Shown here: piece by piece, positions 7,977 through 17,661 of the stretch
Layout of the letters: each line of letters begins with the position of its first letter
Position numbering within the stretch: the stretch's first letter is position 1
Origin: Sinorhizobium fredii
GTDB taxonomy: Bacteria > Pseudomonadota > Alphaproteobacteria > Rhizobiales > Rhizobiaceae
Reading direction: 5' to 3'
NCBI RefSeq assembly: GCF_002944405.1
Contig: NZ_CP024308.1
Span: 323,882-387,881 of the forward strand
Length of the DNA: 64,000 nucleotides
Position numbers and translations under genes: made by a program
The notes under the pieces: model-generated
Databases searched by the model: none
The model's input: the letters and a program-made list of their open reading frames with translations, nothing else
What the model was told of the DNA's origin: nothing

Positions 7977-8780
7977 TTACCGCTCATTTGAAAGAAACTG
8001 CCTGAAGCGCTCGGATTTTGGGTTCCGAAAAACGTCGGCAGGATGCCCCTCTTCCTCGACAACGCCCTTGTGCAGAAACATAACCCTAGTGGATACGTCG
8101 CGTGCGAAGGCCATCTCATGGGTGACCACGAGCATAGTTCGGCCTTCTTCAGCGAGTGAACGCATAACTTTCAGCACCTCGCTAACGAGCTCCGGATCCA
8201 GCGCGGAGGTCGGCTCATCGAAGAGCATGACCCTTGGTCGCTGTGCTAGCGCACGCGCGATTGCGGCCCGTTGCTGTTGCCCACCGGACAAGTGCCCTGG
8301 GTAGAAGTTGCGCTTGTCGGCAATACCGACCCGCTCGAGTAAAGCCTCCGCCTCTTCAATGCATTCGGCGCGATTGCGCTTTTGCACGTGCACGGGTGCT
8401 TCGATCACGTTCTCGAGGATCGTCATGTGCGACCACAGATTGAAGCTCTGGAACACCATTCCAATGTGTTCGCGAAGGCGGTCGACTTGCCGCCGATCGG
8501 CTGGCTCCGTTTTGTAGCGTCCCTTTTTCAGCCGAAACATTTCGCCGCCAATACGGACTTCACCGCTGTCGGGGACTTCGAGCATATTGATGCACCTTAA
8601 CATCGTCGACTTTCCGGATCCGGATGAGCCGAGGATCGAGATCACGTCACCTTCCTGCGCTTCGAGGGAAACTCCCTTCAGAACTTCAAGCGGACCAAAG
8701 CGTTTGCGGAGGTCCTTAACTGAGACGGCGGCTGTTTTGTTTTTATTGTCAGCCGTGAGAAACGTTCCCCTGTCAGACAT
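7977..8780 (-). CDS. Polar amino-acid ABC transporter ATP-binding protein
   Basis: 267 residues. ATPase of the HisP/GlnQ/OccP family: Walker [11 protein letters not shown]-loop [12 protein letters not shown], signature [15 protein letters not shown], Walker [14 protein letters not shown] and switch His in [12 protein letters not shown]. The insertion with [20 protein letters not shown] is typical of opine/histidine/arginine-type importers. It lies downstream of the two permease genes on the minus strand with an 11-nt gap, so the three form one transport operon, divergent from the ureohydrolase operon that carries the matching binding protein. The substrate is probably a cationic amino acid or guanidino compound, inferred from neighbouring enzymes. 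Confidence 0.92.
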   Translation of the reverse strand: MSDRGTFLTADNKNKTAAVSVKDLRKRFGPLEVLKGVSLEAQEGDVISILGSSGSGKSTMLRCINMLEVPDSGEVRIGGEMFRLKKGRYKTEPADRRQVDRLREHIGMVFQSFNLWSHMTILENVIEAPVHVQKRNRAECIEEAEALLERVGIADKRNFYPGHLSGGQQQRAAIARALAQRPRVMLFDEPTSALDPELVSEVLKVMRSLAEEGRTMLVVTHEMAFARDVSTRVMFLHKGVVEEEGHPADVFRNPKSERFRQFLSNER

Positions 8781-8791
8781 GCGTACTCCCG

Positions 8792-9496
8792 TTATGCCAA
8801 AGTTGGTGGCCTCATGCGGAGATGGGGCGAGAGCCAGAATTCAACGATCATCATCAAACGCGTGACGAGGAAGGTGATCGCAAGATAGATCGCACCGGCG
8901 ACGATGAAGACCTCGAAGGCTCGGAAACTGTCGGCAATCAGCTTGCCCGCGAGGCCGGTGACCTCCATGATGGTGATCACGGAGGCCAGCGCCGTCGCCT
9001 TGAGCATCAGAATGACCTCGTTGCCGTAGGCTGGAAGTGCATGCCGGATGGCGATTGGCAGAACGATGCGCCTGAACAGCAGCGGGCCTGACATGCCGCA
9101 GGCACGTGCGGCCTCAACCTGCTGGACGGAAACGGCGTTCAAGCCTCCGCGGAAGATCTCGCTGGTATAGGCCGCTGTGTTCAATGTCAGTGCGATCACT
9201 GCACACCAATAGGGCTCGCGGAAGATTGCCCAAAGGCCGAGTTCCTGCAGCAATGGTCGGAATTGCCCAAGGCCGTAATAAATGAGGAACATCTGTACAA
9301 GCAGCGGCGACCCTCGAAAGACGAAGACGTAGCCTCGGGTGAAACCACGGCCGACCGGCCCCCCGACCACCGCAACAAGCGAAATGATAAGCGCAAGGAT
9401 GCCGCCGGCAAAAATGGACGTCGCTGCGAGCTCCAGTGTGAGCGGCAACCCCGTCAGGAGGATGAGAAAAGTCTCCCACATGAATGCAATGTCCAT
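8792..9496 (-). CDS. Polar amino-acid ABC transporter permease (HisM/OccM-type)
   Basis: 234 residues with about five membrane helices. The cytoplasmic EAA loop is seen as [36 protein letters not shown], where the ATPase docks. I chose the ATG ending at 9496, which overlaps the stop of the upstream permease gene (TGATG); the frame is open further upstream, but that portion is only the shadow of the other permease. It forms a heterodimeric channel with its neighbour in the inner membrane. Confidence 0.9.
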   Translation of the reverse strand: MDIAFMWETFLILLTGLPLTLELAATSIFAGGILALIISLVAVVGGPVGRGFTRGYVFVFRGSPLLVQMFLIYYGLGQFRPLLQELGLWAIFREPYWCAVIALTLNTAAYTSEIFRGGLNAVSVQQVEAARACGMSGPLLFRRIVLPIAIRHALPAYGNEVILMLKATALASVITIMEVTGLAGKLIADSFRAFEVFIVAGAIYLAITFLVTRLMMIVEFWLSPHLRMRPPTLA

Positions 9497-10221
9497 CACA
9501 GAGAACTCCGGGTGCCGCGCATGGTTCTCGTTTCCAAATGGCGGAAGGCGATCGACGATGCCCAGGTGATGACGAGATAGAGGACGATGGCGGTCAGGTA
9601 GAACTCGAACGGGCGCCGTGTCGAACCGGCCGCGATCTGAGATTGACGCAGAAGTTCGACCAGGCCGGTGATGGAGATCAGCGCCGACTCCTTCAGCACT
9701 AGTTGCCAGGTATTGCCCAATCCCGGAATAGCGTAGCGCAGAACCAGGGGTGCGACGATGCGGCGAAACTTCGGCCAGGGCCGCATCCCGACAGCACTCG
9801 CGGCCTCGAGCTCGCCGCTGGCAACCGATTTGAAGGCGCCACGAAACACTTCGGATTGATATGCAGCGGAAACAACGCCGAGCGCCAATGTGCCGGTGAG
9901 GAAAGCCGGCATCCCAATGAAGCCTTGATAGCCAAAGAGGCCGCCGAGATACCCCAGAAATGCGCTGCCGCCAAAATAGAACAGGTAGATGACAAGGAGA
10001 TCGGGCACACCGCGCAGGATGGTCGTGTAAGCATCCGCCAGCCAACGGAGCACTATGTAGCGCGACAGCTTCATAAAGGTGACGACTGATCCCAGGATCG
10101 TACCCGCCAGGAAGCCGCAGATCGAGACCCCGAGCGTCATGGCCGATGCACTAAGAAGCAATGTGCCCCAACCGGTCTCGCCAAAGCCGACGAGCGCCAA
10201 GTACCTGTCAATGAGTTCCAT
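9496..10221 (-). CDS. Polar amino-acid ABC transporter permease (HisQ/OccQ-type)
   Basis: 241 residues and about five membrane helices. Family features are RYIVLRWLADAYTTILRGVPDLLVIYLFYFG (residues ~53-84; the RGxPxLVQ-like region near the first helices) and the EAA loop GELEAASAVGMRPWPKFRRIVAP. First gene of the importer operon, 28 nt downstream of the GntR regulator stop on the same strand, so the regulator may be cotranscribed. The mate permease starts within its stop codon. It imports the same polar or cationic substrate as the ATPase gene. Confidence 0.9.
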   Translation of the reverse strand: MELIDRYLALVGFGETGWGTLLLSASAMTLGVSICGFLAGTILGSVVTFMKLSRYIVLRWLADAYTTILRGVPDLLVIYLFYFGGSAFLGYLGGLFGYQGFIGMPAFLTGTLALGVVSAAYQSEVFRGAFKSVASGELEAASAVGMRPWPKFRRIVAPLVLRYAIPGLGNTWQLVLKESALISITGLVELLRQSQIAAGSTRRPFEFYLTAIVLYLVITWASSIAFRHLETRTMRGTRSSL

Positions 10222-10249
10222 GCGTATCGGCCTCTCTGCGCCAGGCGAG

Positions 10250-10948
10250 TTAATCCATAGCCCGTCGATGCGCCCAGATGCGCTGCAGTTTCGACATGTT
10301 CTTTAGTGAGCTCTGAACATGCGCTCGAGCAGCCGCTTCGGCCGCCTCGGGGTCGCGCGCGCAGATGGCATCAGCAATGGCCCGGTGCTCATCCAGATCG
10401 GTATGTTCGAGATCCACCCACAGAACCTCGAGCCAAAGCGCCAGCCGCAGCTGTTGATAGACCTGCTCGCTTAATCGAGTGAGCGCATCATTGCGAGCCG
10501 CCTCCAGAATGACACGGTGGATGTAAAGGCCAAGATCAAGGTTTCGGGCCGCATCGGAAGGAGTGTCGTTGGCACTTTCCTTGAGCTCGACCATCTGCGC
10601 GATGACGCCGCGGAGCCTATCGAGGTCTTCTTCCGTCGCCGTGACGCACGCGAGCCGGGCCGCACACACATCGAGCGCCTCCCTGACAACCAGAAGGTTG
10701 CAGAACGCGGTGATATCCAAGTCCGAAACCGTGTAGCCGAGGTTTCTCTGGCCGACGACCAAACCTTCCTCTTCAAGCTTCATCAACGCTTCACGAAGAG
10801 GAGTGCGGCTTACTCCAAGCCTCTTGGCGAGAGCGTTTTCGGAGAGCCGCTCGGAAGGCCGAAGCTGTCCGGTGAGGATCAAATCCTTAAGTCGAGCATA
10901 TGTCGTCTCACGCAGCGAAGCGCGCGGCTCGTTTTTGGTGAGTGTCAA
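10250..10948 (-). CDS. GntR-family transcriptional regulator (FCD subfamily)
   Basis: 232 residues. N-terminal winged helix (about 10-75; LKDLILTGQLRPSERLSENALAKRLGVSRTPLREAL matches the GntR signature) and a C-terminal all-helical FCD ligand-binding domain (about 85-215) with the usual Asp/His metal-site region (RNLDLGLYIHRVILEAARNDAL). It is transcribed away from the ureohydrolase operon and towards the transporter genes, so it very likely represses both until a pathway metabolite binds. A palindromic TGTATACA candidate operator lies in the divergent intergenic region. The ligand is unknown; FCD regulators commonly sense small carboxylates or amino-acid derivatives. Confidence 0.9.
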   Translation of the reverse strand: MTLTKNEPRASLRETTYARLKDLILTGQLRPSERLSENALAKRLGVSRTPLREALMKLEEEGLVVGQRNLGYTVSDLDITAFCNLLVVREALDVCAARLACVTATEEDLDRLRGVIAQMVELKESANDTPSDAARNLDLGLYIHRVILEAARNDALTRLSEQVYQQLRLALWLEVLWVDLEHTDLDEHRAIADAICARDPEAAEAAARAHVQSSLKNMSKLQRIWAHRRAMD

Positions 10949-11042
10949 ACCAGTCCCCTTTCATAGCCCTCGGCCCCGAAGCCGGACTACCGCAAAGAAA
11001 GATATCGTTTTTCCTCTTGCCAGATCAAGCGGCATACAGATA

Positions 11043-11050
11043 TGTATACA
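11043..11050. promoter_or_regulatory. Candidate GntR operator TGTATACA
   Basis: Perfect 8-bp palindrome in an AT-rich stretch (ATATGTATACAAC) midway between the divergent GntR and ureohydrolase genes, about 95 bp upstream of the ureohydrolase ATG and the regulator start. FCD-type GntR proteins typically bind sites with a TTGTATACAA-like core. The assignment is inferred from position and resemblance. Confidence 0.45.
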
Positions 11051-11137
11051 ACATTGCCCACAGCATTCAATCGGATTTTGTCGATGTGGGGAATTGGCAG
11101 TACCCAGGGGGAAAAAGGGCAAAATGGAGGACCTTAC

Positions 11138-12205
11138 ATGCCCGAGATCTTAAGCCTTGAGGAACTCCGTGCCCGATTTGGGAACGCGTCTGGGGCTGAC
11201 ATTTTCGACCCCGAGTTTCGCAAGGTCGCGGACCAGGTCTTCGGCAAAGGCGATCGCCGCCAGGCGCCCTATTGCGGCGTTCCGACATTGCTGAAAGCTC
11301 CTCTTCGGCAAGATGCTGCGCCCCCCTTTACGGATATCGATGTGGCGCTCCTCGGCATTCCGTTGGATCTGGGCGTGACGAACCGCCCCGGTGCGCGCTT
11401 CGGCCCTCGCGCCGTTCGTAACGTCGAGAGAGTAGGGCCCTATGATCACGTGTTGCGTGCGGTCCCCGCCACGCACGTCCGTGTCGCAGATGTGGGCGAC
11501 GTCCCTTTTCGCAGCCGTTTCGATCTCGTTAGTTCTCACGAGGATATCGAGCGGTATGTTCGCGGCCTGGTCGACGCTGGCGTTGTGCCGCTCTCGGTTG
11601 GCGGTGATCACTCCATAGGACTGCCGTTGCTTCGCGCCGTCGGCCGCGATCGTCCGGTGGGCATGATCCACATCGATGCCCATTGCGATACGAGCGGCTC
11701 GTTTGAAGGCTGCAAGTTTCATCATGGCGGTCCGTTCCGGCAAGCCGTACTTGACGGCGTGCTGGATCCCCGCCGGACGATCCAAATCGGTATTCGTGGC
11801 AATTCCGAATATCTGTGGGAGTTTTCCTACGCCTCGGGAATGACAGTCATTCACGCCGAGGAGGTTGAGGAACTCGGCATCAAACACGTGATCGAAAAGG
11901 CTCGCGCGGTCGCGGGCGACGGCCCGACCTATGTCAGCTTTGACGTGGATGCCTTGGACCCGGCATTTGCGTCAGGCACCGGTACACCGGAAGTGGGAGG
12001 GCTCACCTCCGCGCAGGCGCTCGGCATCCTTCGCGGCCTATCCGGTCTCGACATTGTCGGCGGTGACGTCGTCGAGGTCGCGCCTCAATACGATCCGACA
12101 ACGAATACGGCGCAGATCGCCGCTCAGGTCTTATTCGAAATCCTCTGCCTTGCCGCAGAGGCGACAAGGATCCGCGCGTTCCGGCAAATCGAGCCATCAC
12201 GCTGA
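11138..12205 (+). CDS. Ureohydrolase: agmatinase/guanidinobutyrase family
   Basis: 355 residues. Arginase-superfamily enzyme that removes urea from a guanidino substrate using two Mn ions. Metal ligands are visible in GGDHSIG (His), HIDAHCDT (Asp, His, Asp) and SFDVDALDPAF (two Asp). I chose ATG 11138 because it has GGAGG seven bases upstream (11126-11130); the frame is open further 5' but that part has no family similarity. It is longer than E. coli SpeB (306 aa) because of an N-terminal extension of ~60 residues, as in several guanidino-acid hydrolases. With an aminotransferase and a semialdehyde dehydrogenase downstream, 4-guanidinobutyrate (giving GABA) or agmatine (giving putrescine) are the likely substrates; the choice is inference. 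Confidence 0.88.
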   Translation: MPEILSLEELRARFGNASGADIFDPEFRKVADQVFGKGDRRQAPYCGVPTLLKAPLRQDAAPPFTDIDVALLGIPLDLGVTNRPGARFGPRAVRNVERVGPYDHVLRAVPATHVRVADVGDVPFRSRFDLVSSHEDIERYVRGLVDAGVVPLSVGGDHSIGLPLLRAVGRDRPVGMIHIDAHCDTSGSFEGCKFHHGGPFRQAVLDGVLDPRRTIQIGIRGNSEYLWEFSYASGMTVIHAEEVEELGIKHVIEKARAVAGDGPTYVSFDVDALDPAFASGTGTPEVGGLTSAQALGILRGLSGLDIVGGDVVEVAPQYDPTTNTAQIAAQVLFEILCLAAEATRIRAFRQIEPSR

Positions 12206-12258
12206 TCAAAAGCAAGTCCCGCTCAATAATGAGCGCCAAACCAAGAAGGGGAATGAAA

Positions 12259-13101
12259 ATGAGAACAATCGAACTTGCACTCGCCAGCATGGTTCTGGGC
12301 GCGGCTGCTACGAGCGGCGCCTACGCCCAGGGCAAGCCAGCCGAAATCACCATTGCCACTGAAGGCGCCTACGAGCCGTGGAACTTCACAGGACCCGACG
12401 GGAAGCTTGCTGGTTTTGAGATCGATCTCGCCAATGATCTTTGCGGCCGCATGAAGATCAAATGCAACATTGTCGCGCAGGACTGGGACGGGCTTATCCC
12501 CTCACTGATCGCCAAGAAGTTCGATGTCATCATGGCATCGATGATCGTCACGGAGAAGCGCCTTGCCGTCATCTCCTTCAGCGAACCTTACGCGCCAACG
12601 GCGGCAGCATTCATGGTTGAAAAATCGGGCCCGCTCGCCAGTCTCCCCGGCACCGGAACGAATATCGATCTTGCGGGCGACAAAGCGAAGGTCGAACAGG
12701 AATTGCAGCCTCTTCGGGACGCCCTGAACGGCAAGGCGATTGGCGCTCAGGTCTCCACGGCAAACGTCGCTTTCCTTGATACTTATTTCAAGGATGTCGT
12801 CGATCCGCGCGAATACAAGACCGTCGAGCAGCACGACCTCGATCTGCAGGCGGGTCGCATCGACGCTGTCATAGCGCAGAAGACATCGCTGACCGCGACG
12901 CTGTCGAAGGAGGACTTCAAAGACTACACCATCGCCGGCCCGACCTTCACCGGCGGGGTATTCGGCCAGGGTATCGCTGCCGGCGTTCGCAAGGACGACG
13001 CCGAACTCAAGGCCATGCTTGACGAGGCGATCCGCGCGGCGAAGTCTGATGGGACGATCAACACCCTTTCGAAAAAGTGGATGAAGATCGGCCTCGAATA
13101 A
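12259..13101 (+). CDS. Polar amino-acid ABC transporter substrate-binding protein
   Basis: 280 residues: Sec signal peptide (MRTIELALASMVLGAAATSGAYA) and a family-3 solute-binding domain beginning ITIATEGAYEPWNF, with IDLANDLCGRMKIKC and DWDGLIPSLIAKKFDVIMASM, typical of lysine/arginine/ornithine and opine binders. Of two close ATGs I prefer 12259, which sits about 7 nt after the GGGG ribosome site; ATG 12253 would be too close. It is the periplasmic partner of the importer encoded on the other side of the regulator, so transporter parts are split between two divergent operons. It begins 53 nt after the ureohydrolase stop. Confidence 0.9.
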   Translation: MRTIELALASMVLGAAATSGAYAQGKPAEITIATEGAYEPWNFTGPDGKLAGFEIDLANDLCGRMKIKCNIVAQDWDGLIPSLIAKKFDVIMASMIVTEKRLAVISFSEPYAPTAAAFMVEKSGPLASLPGTGTNIDLAGDKAKVEQELQPLRDALNGKAIGAQVSTANVAFLDTYFKDVVDPREYKTVEQHDLDLQAGRIDAVIAQKTSLTATLSKEDFKDYTIAGPTFTGGVFGQGIAAGVRKDDAELKAMLDEAIRAAKSDGTINTLSKKWMKIGLE

Positions 13102-13205
13102 TCGACCGAAAACCATCCTCCCATCCACAAGAAAGACAGCCGCCGGACGCTCGAAAAGTTCGGCGGCTACATGGAACATGCCTGGAACACCACCGGAGAG
13201 CTATC

Positions 13206-14591
13206 GTGACCATTCTTCTCAATTCCCTGGAAGCGCGCGACGCGGCGTTTGTCCTTCATCCCTATACGAATGCGTCCCAGCATCTGCAGCACGGCCCGCT
13301 TGTGATTTCCGGGGGAGAAGGGATCTACATCGTCGACAGAGACGGCAATAAGTACATCGAGGGGCTCGGTGGTCTGTTTTGCGCTTCGCTTGGCTTTAGC
13401 GAACAACGGCTCGTCGACGCTGCCATGCGGCAAATGCAGGAATTGCCGTTCTATCACAGCTTTGGTGGCAAGTCGCATGAGACGGCAATCGAACTTGCCG
13501 AACGGCTGATCCGCCTTGCTCCGGTCCCGATGTCGAAAGTGTTCTTTGCCAATTCGGGTTCAGAGGCCAACGACACGGCTCTGAAACTTGTCTGGTACTA
13601 TCACAATGCGATCGGCAAACCGGAAAAGAAGAAGGTCATCTCCCGCTGGCGTGCCTATCATGGGGTGACAATTGCCTCCGCAAGTCTCACGGGATTGCCG
13701 AACAACCATCGCGATTTCGATCTGCCGATCGGCGGGGTGCTTCATACCGATTGTCCTGAATATTATCGCTATGGTCTTTCCGGCGAGACCGAGGAAGAAT
13801 TCGCGACGCGTTGCGCTGCATCGCTTGAGAATCTGATCCTTGCTGAGGGACCGGACACGATCGGCGCCTTCTTCGCCGAGCCGTTGATGGCGTCGGGTGG
13901 CTGCATCGTTCCCCCGCCGACCTATTACGACAAGATCCAGGCTGTGCTCCGGAAGTACGATATTTTGCTGATCGCCGATGAGGTGATCTGCGGCTTCGGC
14001 CGGCTCGGCACGATGTTCGGCTCAGAGAGCTTCGGCATGCAGCCCGACATGATTTCCATGGCCAAGCAACTGTCGGCGGCTTACCAGCCGATTTCCGCGC
14101 TGATGATCAACGAGAAAGTCCACGCCGCAATCGTCGCCGAGAGCGAGAAGATCGGCACCTTCGGGCACGGCTTTACCTATAGCGGTCACCCGGTCGCCAC
14201 TGCAGTGGCCCTCGAGACCCTGAAAATCTACGAGGAAAGAGACATCGTAGGGCACGTCCAGAATGTCGCGCCGCTCTTCCAACGAAGACTCCGCGCGCTC
14301 GCAGAACATCCGCTCGTCGGAAACGCGCGTGGACGAGGCTTGATCGGTACGCTTGAGCTTGTTCGCAACAAGGAGACCAAGGAACCCTTCAATCCGGCGA
14401 ACGGCGTCGCGATACATGCCGGCAAGCGAGCACAAGCGCACGGTGTCGTCACGCGTGCCATCGGCGACAACTACTCTCTTTGCCCACCTCTGATCATCAC
14501 GGAAACGCAGATCAACGACATGTTCGACCGCTCGGAAAAGGCGCTCGATGACACCTATGCGTGGGCGCGCGCCAGCAACCTCTATTCATAA
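13206..14591 (+). CDS. Class III (omega) aminotransferase, PLP-dependent
   Basis: 461 residues. GTG 13206 is preferred: GGAGAG lies at 13195-13200 and the protein then begins TILLNSLEARDAAFVLHPYTN, as in the family; the upstream open frame is intergenic. Fold-type I features are NSGSEANDTALKL (phosphate cup), YHGVTIASASLTG, EPLMASGG, LLIADEVICGFGR (Asp to the PLP nitrogen) and the Schiff-base Lys in SMAKQLSAAY. Relatives transfer the amino group of GABA, putrescine or beta-alanine to pyruvate or 2-oxoglutarate. Here it would convert the ureohydrolase product to a semialdehyde for the dehydrogenase two genes downstream. Acceptor and exact substrate cannot be read from sequence. Confidence 0.88.
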   Translation: MTILLNSLEARDAAFVLHPYTNASQHLQHGPLVISGGEGIYIVDRDGNKYIEGLGGLFCASLGFSEQRLVDAAMRQMQELPFYHSFGGKSHETAIELAERLIRLAPVPMSKVFFANSGSEANDTALKLVWYYHNAIGKPEKKKVISRWRAYHGVTIASASLTGLPNNHRDFDLPIGGVLHTDCPEYYRYGLSGETEEEFATRCAASLENLILAEGPDTIGAFFAEPLMASGGCIVPPPTYYDKIQAVLRKYDILLIADEVICGFGRLGTMFGSESFGMQPDMISMAKQLSAAYQPISALMINEKVHAAIVAESEKIGTFGHGFTYSGHPVATAVALETLKIYEERDIVGHVQNVAPLFQRRLRALAEHPLVGNARGRGLIGTLELVRNKETKEPFNPANGVAIHAGKRAQAHGVVTRAIGDNYSLCPPLIITETQINDMFDRSEKALDDTYAWARASNLYS

Positions 14592-14601
14592 GGACGATTC
14601 C

Positions 14602-16194
14602 ATGCGGAACTTCGAACAGCCTGGGCGCTCGATTGCAGTTGGCCGCAGCGGCATGGCAGCGACCTCTCATCCCATGGCAACCCTGACCGCCATCGAAATA
14701 CTCAAAATCGGCGGCAAGGCCATCGATGCGGCCGTGGCGGCCTGTGCGGTTCAATGTGTAGTTGAAGCCGGCTCCACAGGTATCGGCGGCGATTGCTTCG
14801 CCTTGCTGGCTCCCAACGGCAGCGACCAGGTGATCGCCTATAATGGCTCGGGTCGCACGCCCGCCGCCGCTGAATTCAAGTGGTTCACGGACCAAGGTCT
14901 CTCAGAGATCACACGGTCTTCGCCTCACGCGGTAACCATCCCTGGCGCCGTCGATGCCTGGACGCGGTTGGTCGCAGATCATGGACGCATGTCAATGGCC
15001 GATATCTTGGCGCCGGCGATCGCGCTTGCGCGGGACGGCTACGCCATCACCCCGCGCGTTGCTGCCGACATTTCGCATCAGCGCGCGATGCTGGCGCTCG
15101 ATTCGTCGACGCGCCGCATTTTCCTCGACAATGATGAAGCTCCCGCAGTCGGGTCGGTTCAGCGTCAGCCGGAGCTTGCCGAGACTTTGTCGGCGATCGG
15201 CAAGTATGGCCGGGAGGCATTCTATCGGGGCGATGTCGCGGAAGACATGGTCTCATACCTCCAGGCGCGCGGCGGCCTGCACACCCTGGAGGATTTCGCC
15301 TCCGCCGCGGGGGAATACGTTATGCCCATCAGTGCAAGCTATCGTGGATGGACGATTCATGAATGCCCTCCCAATGGGCAAGGCATCATTGCTCTCATGA
15401 TCCTGAAGATATTGGAGCGTTTCACCCCGTCGGGCGATCCTCTCGATGCCGACAACCTCCACATCGAAGTCGAGGCAACCCGGCTTGCCTATGCTGCGCG
15501 CGAACGATGGCTGGCGGACGCGGCAACATCAAACGTGCCGATCGATTTTCTTTTGTCGGACGAACTTGCAGACGAGCTTGCCTCCATGATCAGACCGGAC
15601 GAGGTTTGCGACGCCGGCGGTCTCATCGATGGTGTCGAGCACTCCGACACCGTCTACATCTCGGTGGTCGACAAAGATCGCAATGCCGTTAGTTTTATAA
15701 ATTCCATCTTCCACCCTTACGGTAGCGGTCTCATGGCTCCGAAATCGGGGGTGTTGTTCCACAACCGCGGCCAGAGCTTCGTGCTAAAGGACGGGCATCC
15801 GAATGCGATCGGTCCACGCAAGAGGCCGATGCATACGATCATTCCGGGAATGGTCACGCGGAACGGCAAAACCGTCCTCTCATTCGGCGTCATGGGTGGG
15901 CACTATCAGGCAATGGGACATGCGCATTTTCTGTCGAAGCTGTTCGACTTTGGCATCGACATCCAAACCGCGATCGGGCTTCCTCGTCTGTTCCCCCTCC
16001 CCGGCACCCGGACGGTCGAAGCCGAGGAAGCAATTCGAACTGCGATCGGCGAAGACCTCGAGGGTCGCGGCTTCCAGGTGATCCCACCGAAATGGGCCAT
16101 CGGCGGAGCGCAGGCGGTGTGGATCGATCATCAACACGGATCCCTGCTCGGCGCGTCTGATCATCGCAAGGATGGCTGCGCCCTGGGGTACTGA
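14602..16194 (+). CDS. Gamma-glutamyltransferase family protein
   Basis: 530 residues, close to the usual ~530-580. Ntn-hydrolase that self-cleaves before a Thr, which becomes the nucleophile. The cleavage region reads HSDTVYISVVDKDRNAVS; by alignment with TTHYSVVD of E. coli GGT, the Thr of SDT is the catalytic one. The gamma-glutamyl pocket region GSGLMAPKSG and the C-terminal GVMGGHYQAMGH also match. No signal peptide is visible, unlike E. coli GGT, so it may act in the cytoplasm. The ATG 14602 follows AAGGA, 10 nt after the aminotransferase stop. In this operon it may release glutamate from a gamma-glutamyl amine or gamma-glutamyl-GABA. Confidence 0.85.
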   Translation: MRNFEQPGRSIAVGRSGMAATSHPMATLTAIEILKIGGKAIDAAVAACAVQCVVEAGSTGIGGDCFALLAPNGSDQVIAYNGSGRTPAAAEFKWFTDQGLSEITRSSPHAVTIPGAVDAWTRLVADHGRMSMADILAPAIALARDGYAITPRVAADISHQRAMLALDSSTRRIFLDNDEAPAVGSVQRQPELAETLSAIGKYGREAFYRGDVAEDMVSYLQARGGLHTLEDFASAAGEYVMPISASYRGWTIHECPPNGQGIIALMILKILERFTPSGDPLDADNLHIEVEATRLAYAARERWLADAATSNVPIDFLLSDELADELASMIRPDEVCDAGGLIDGVEHSDTVYISVVDKDRNAVSFINSIFHPYGSGLMAPKSGVLFHNRGQSFVLKDGHPNAIGPRKRPMHTIIPGMVTRNGKTVLSFGVMGGHYQAMGHAHFLSKLFDFGIDIQTAIGLPRLFPLPGTRTVEAEEAIRTAIGEDLEGRGFQVIPPKWAIGGAQAVWIDHQHGSLLGASDHRKDGCALGY

Positions 16195-16216
16195 TTTCAG
16201 AGCATCGGAGAAGGTG

Positions 16217-17646
16217 ATGTCCGACTATCCGCAAACGCAACTCTATATCGGCGTTGGCGGGACGGATCGAAAGAACGCCTTTCGATCGTCAATCCTGCCT
16301 CCGACGAGGTCATTGGAACGGTGGCAAATGCCGGGCGGGATGATCTCGACGAAGCCCTCGCCACAGCCGCAACCGGGTTCACGGCCTGGTCTCGGATCAG
16401 CGCATTTGAGCGCGCTAAACTGCTGCACAAGGCTGCCCAGCTACTGCGCGAACGGGCTGAAAAGATCGCGACGATCATGACTCTCGAACAGGGAAAGCCG
16501 CTCGCGGAGTCGAAAGCGGAGACTCTGGCGGCGGCCGACACGATCGACTGGTTTGCCGAGGAGGCGCGGCGGGCATACGGTCGTGTTGTCCCTTCCCGTG
16601 TCGCCAATGTTCGGCAGACCGTCGTGAAGGAGCCAGTCGGTCCGGTCGCCGCCTTCAGCCCCTGGAATTTTCCGTTGAACCAGGCCGTGCGCAAGGTAGC
16701 GGCCGGTCTTGCGGCCGGTTGTTCCGTCATCCTGAAGGGGCCGGAGGAGACGCCGGCGAGTTGCGCAGAACTTGTTCGCGCATTCGCGGACACCGATTTG
16801 CCGGCCGGCGCACTCAATCTGGTTTTCGGAATTCCCGCCGACATCTCCAACCACATCATTCCGCACCCGATCATCCGCAAGGTCTCCTTCACGGGATCGA
16901 CCTCCGTTGGCAAGCAGCTTGCGGCTCTTGCCGGTGCCCATATGAAGCGGGTGACGATGGAACTTGGCGGTCACGCGCCGGCGATGGTGTTCGACGATGC
17001 CGACGTCGATCTCGCAGTCACGATGTTGGCCGGAGCGAAATTCCGCAATGCGGGCCAAGTCTGCATTGCCCCGACCCGCTTCCTCATACAAGAGAAAATC
17101 TACGCGAGGTTTCTCGAGTCCTTCGTCAAGGCCGCAGAGGCCGTCAAGTTGGGCAATGGACTGGATTCGGGCACGACCATGGGCCCGCTTGCAAATGGCA
17201 GACGCCTCGAAGCCATGGAATCATTGACTGCGGATGCCGTCTCACGGGGCGGAAGGATTGCGACCGGCGGCGAGCGCATCGGCAACCGCGGAAATTTCTA
17301 CAAACCCACGGTTCTGACAGATGTGCCGCTGAGCGCCCGGATATTGAACGAGGAGCCTTTCGGCCCGATCGCGGTGGTGAGTCCGTTTTCGACCTATGAA
17401 GCCGCCATTACGGAAGCGAACCGACTCCCCTACGGCTTGGCAGCCTATGCTTATACGACATCCGGGAAAACGAGCGCCGCACTGAGCCGCGATATACAGA
17501 GCGGAATGATGTCAATCAATCACCATGGGCTGGCGCTGCCGGAGCTTCCCTTTGGCGGCATAAAGGACTCGGGCTACGGGTCCGAAGGTGGAGCAGAGGC
17601 GATGGACAACTTCTTCAACACCAAGCTGGTTACAGAAGCGATTTGA
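16217..17646 (+). pseudogene. Aldehyde dehydrogenase (succinate-semialdehyde-type) with a one-base frameshift near its start
   Basis: The main frame (from about 16252) encodes an NAD(P)-dependent aldehyde dehydrogenase: SPWNFPLN, FTGSTSVGKQLA, ELGGHAP with the general-base Glu, catalytic Cys in GQVCIAPTRF, EEPFGPIAVV, and LPFGGIKDSGYGSEGG typical of succinate-semialdehyde dehydrogenases. The natural start is ATG 16217 (AAGG upstream), reading MSDYPQTQLYIG in frame 2; after GGC at 16250 the family sequence WRDGSKERLSIVNPASDEV continues in frame 1. Restoring one G in GGC-GTTGG gives YIGGWRDG, so a single base has been lost. Restarting at GTG 16321 would lack ~35 residues. The remaining ~440 residues have no other lesion, so a sequencing error or recent mutation is possible. 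Confidence 0.8.
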
Positions 17647-17661
17647 TTCCTAGAGAGCACC

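Noticed and set aside
8792..10045. 417-residue version of the second permease
   Set aside because: The N-terminal half is only the other permease gene read in another frame; the TGATG overlap fixes the start at 9496.
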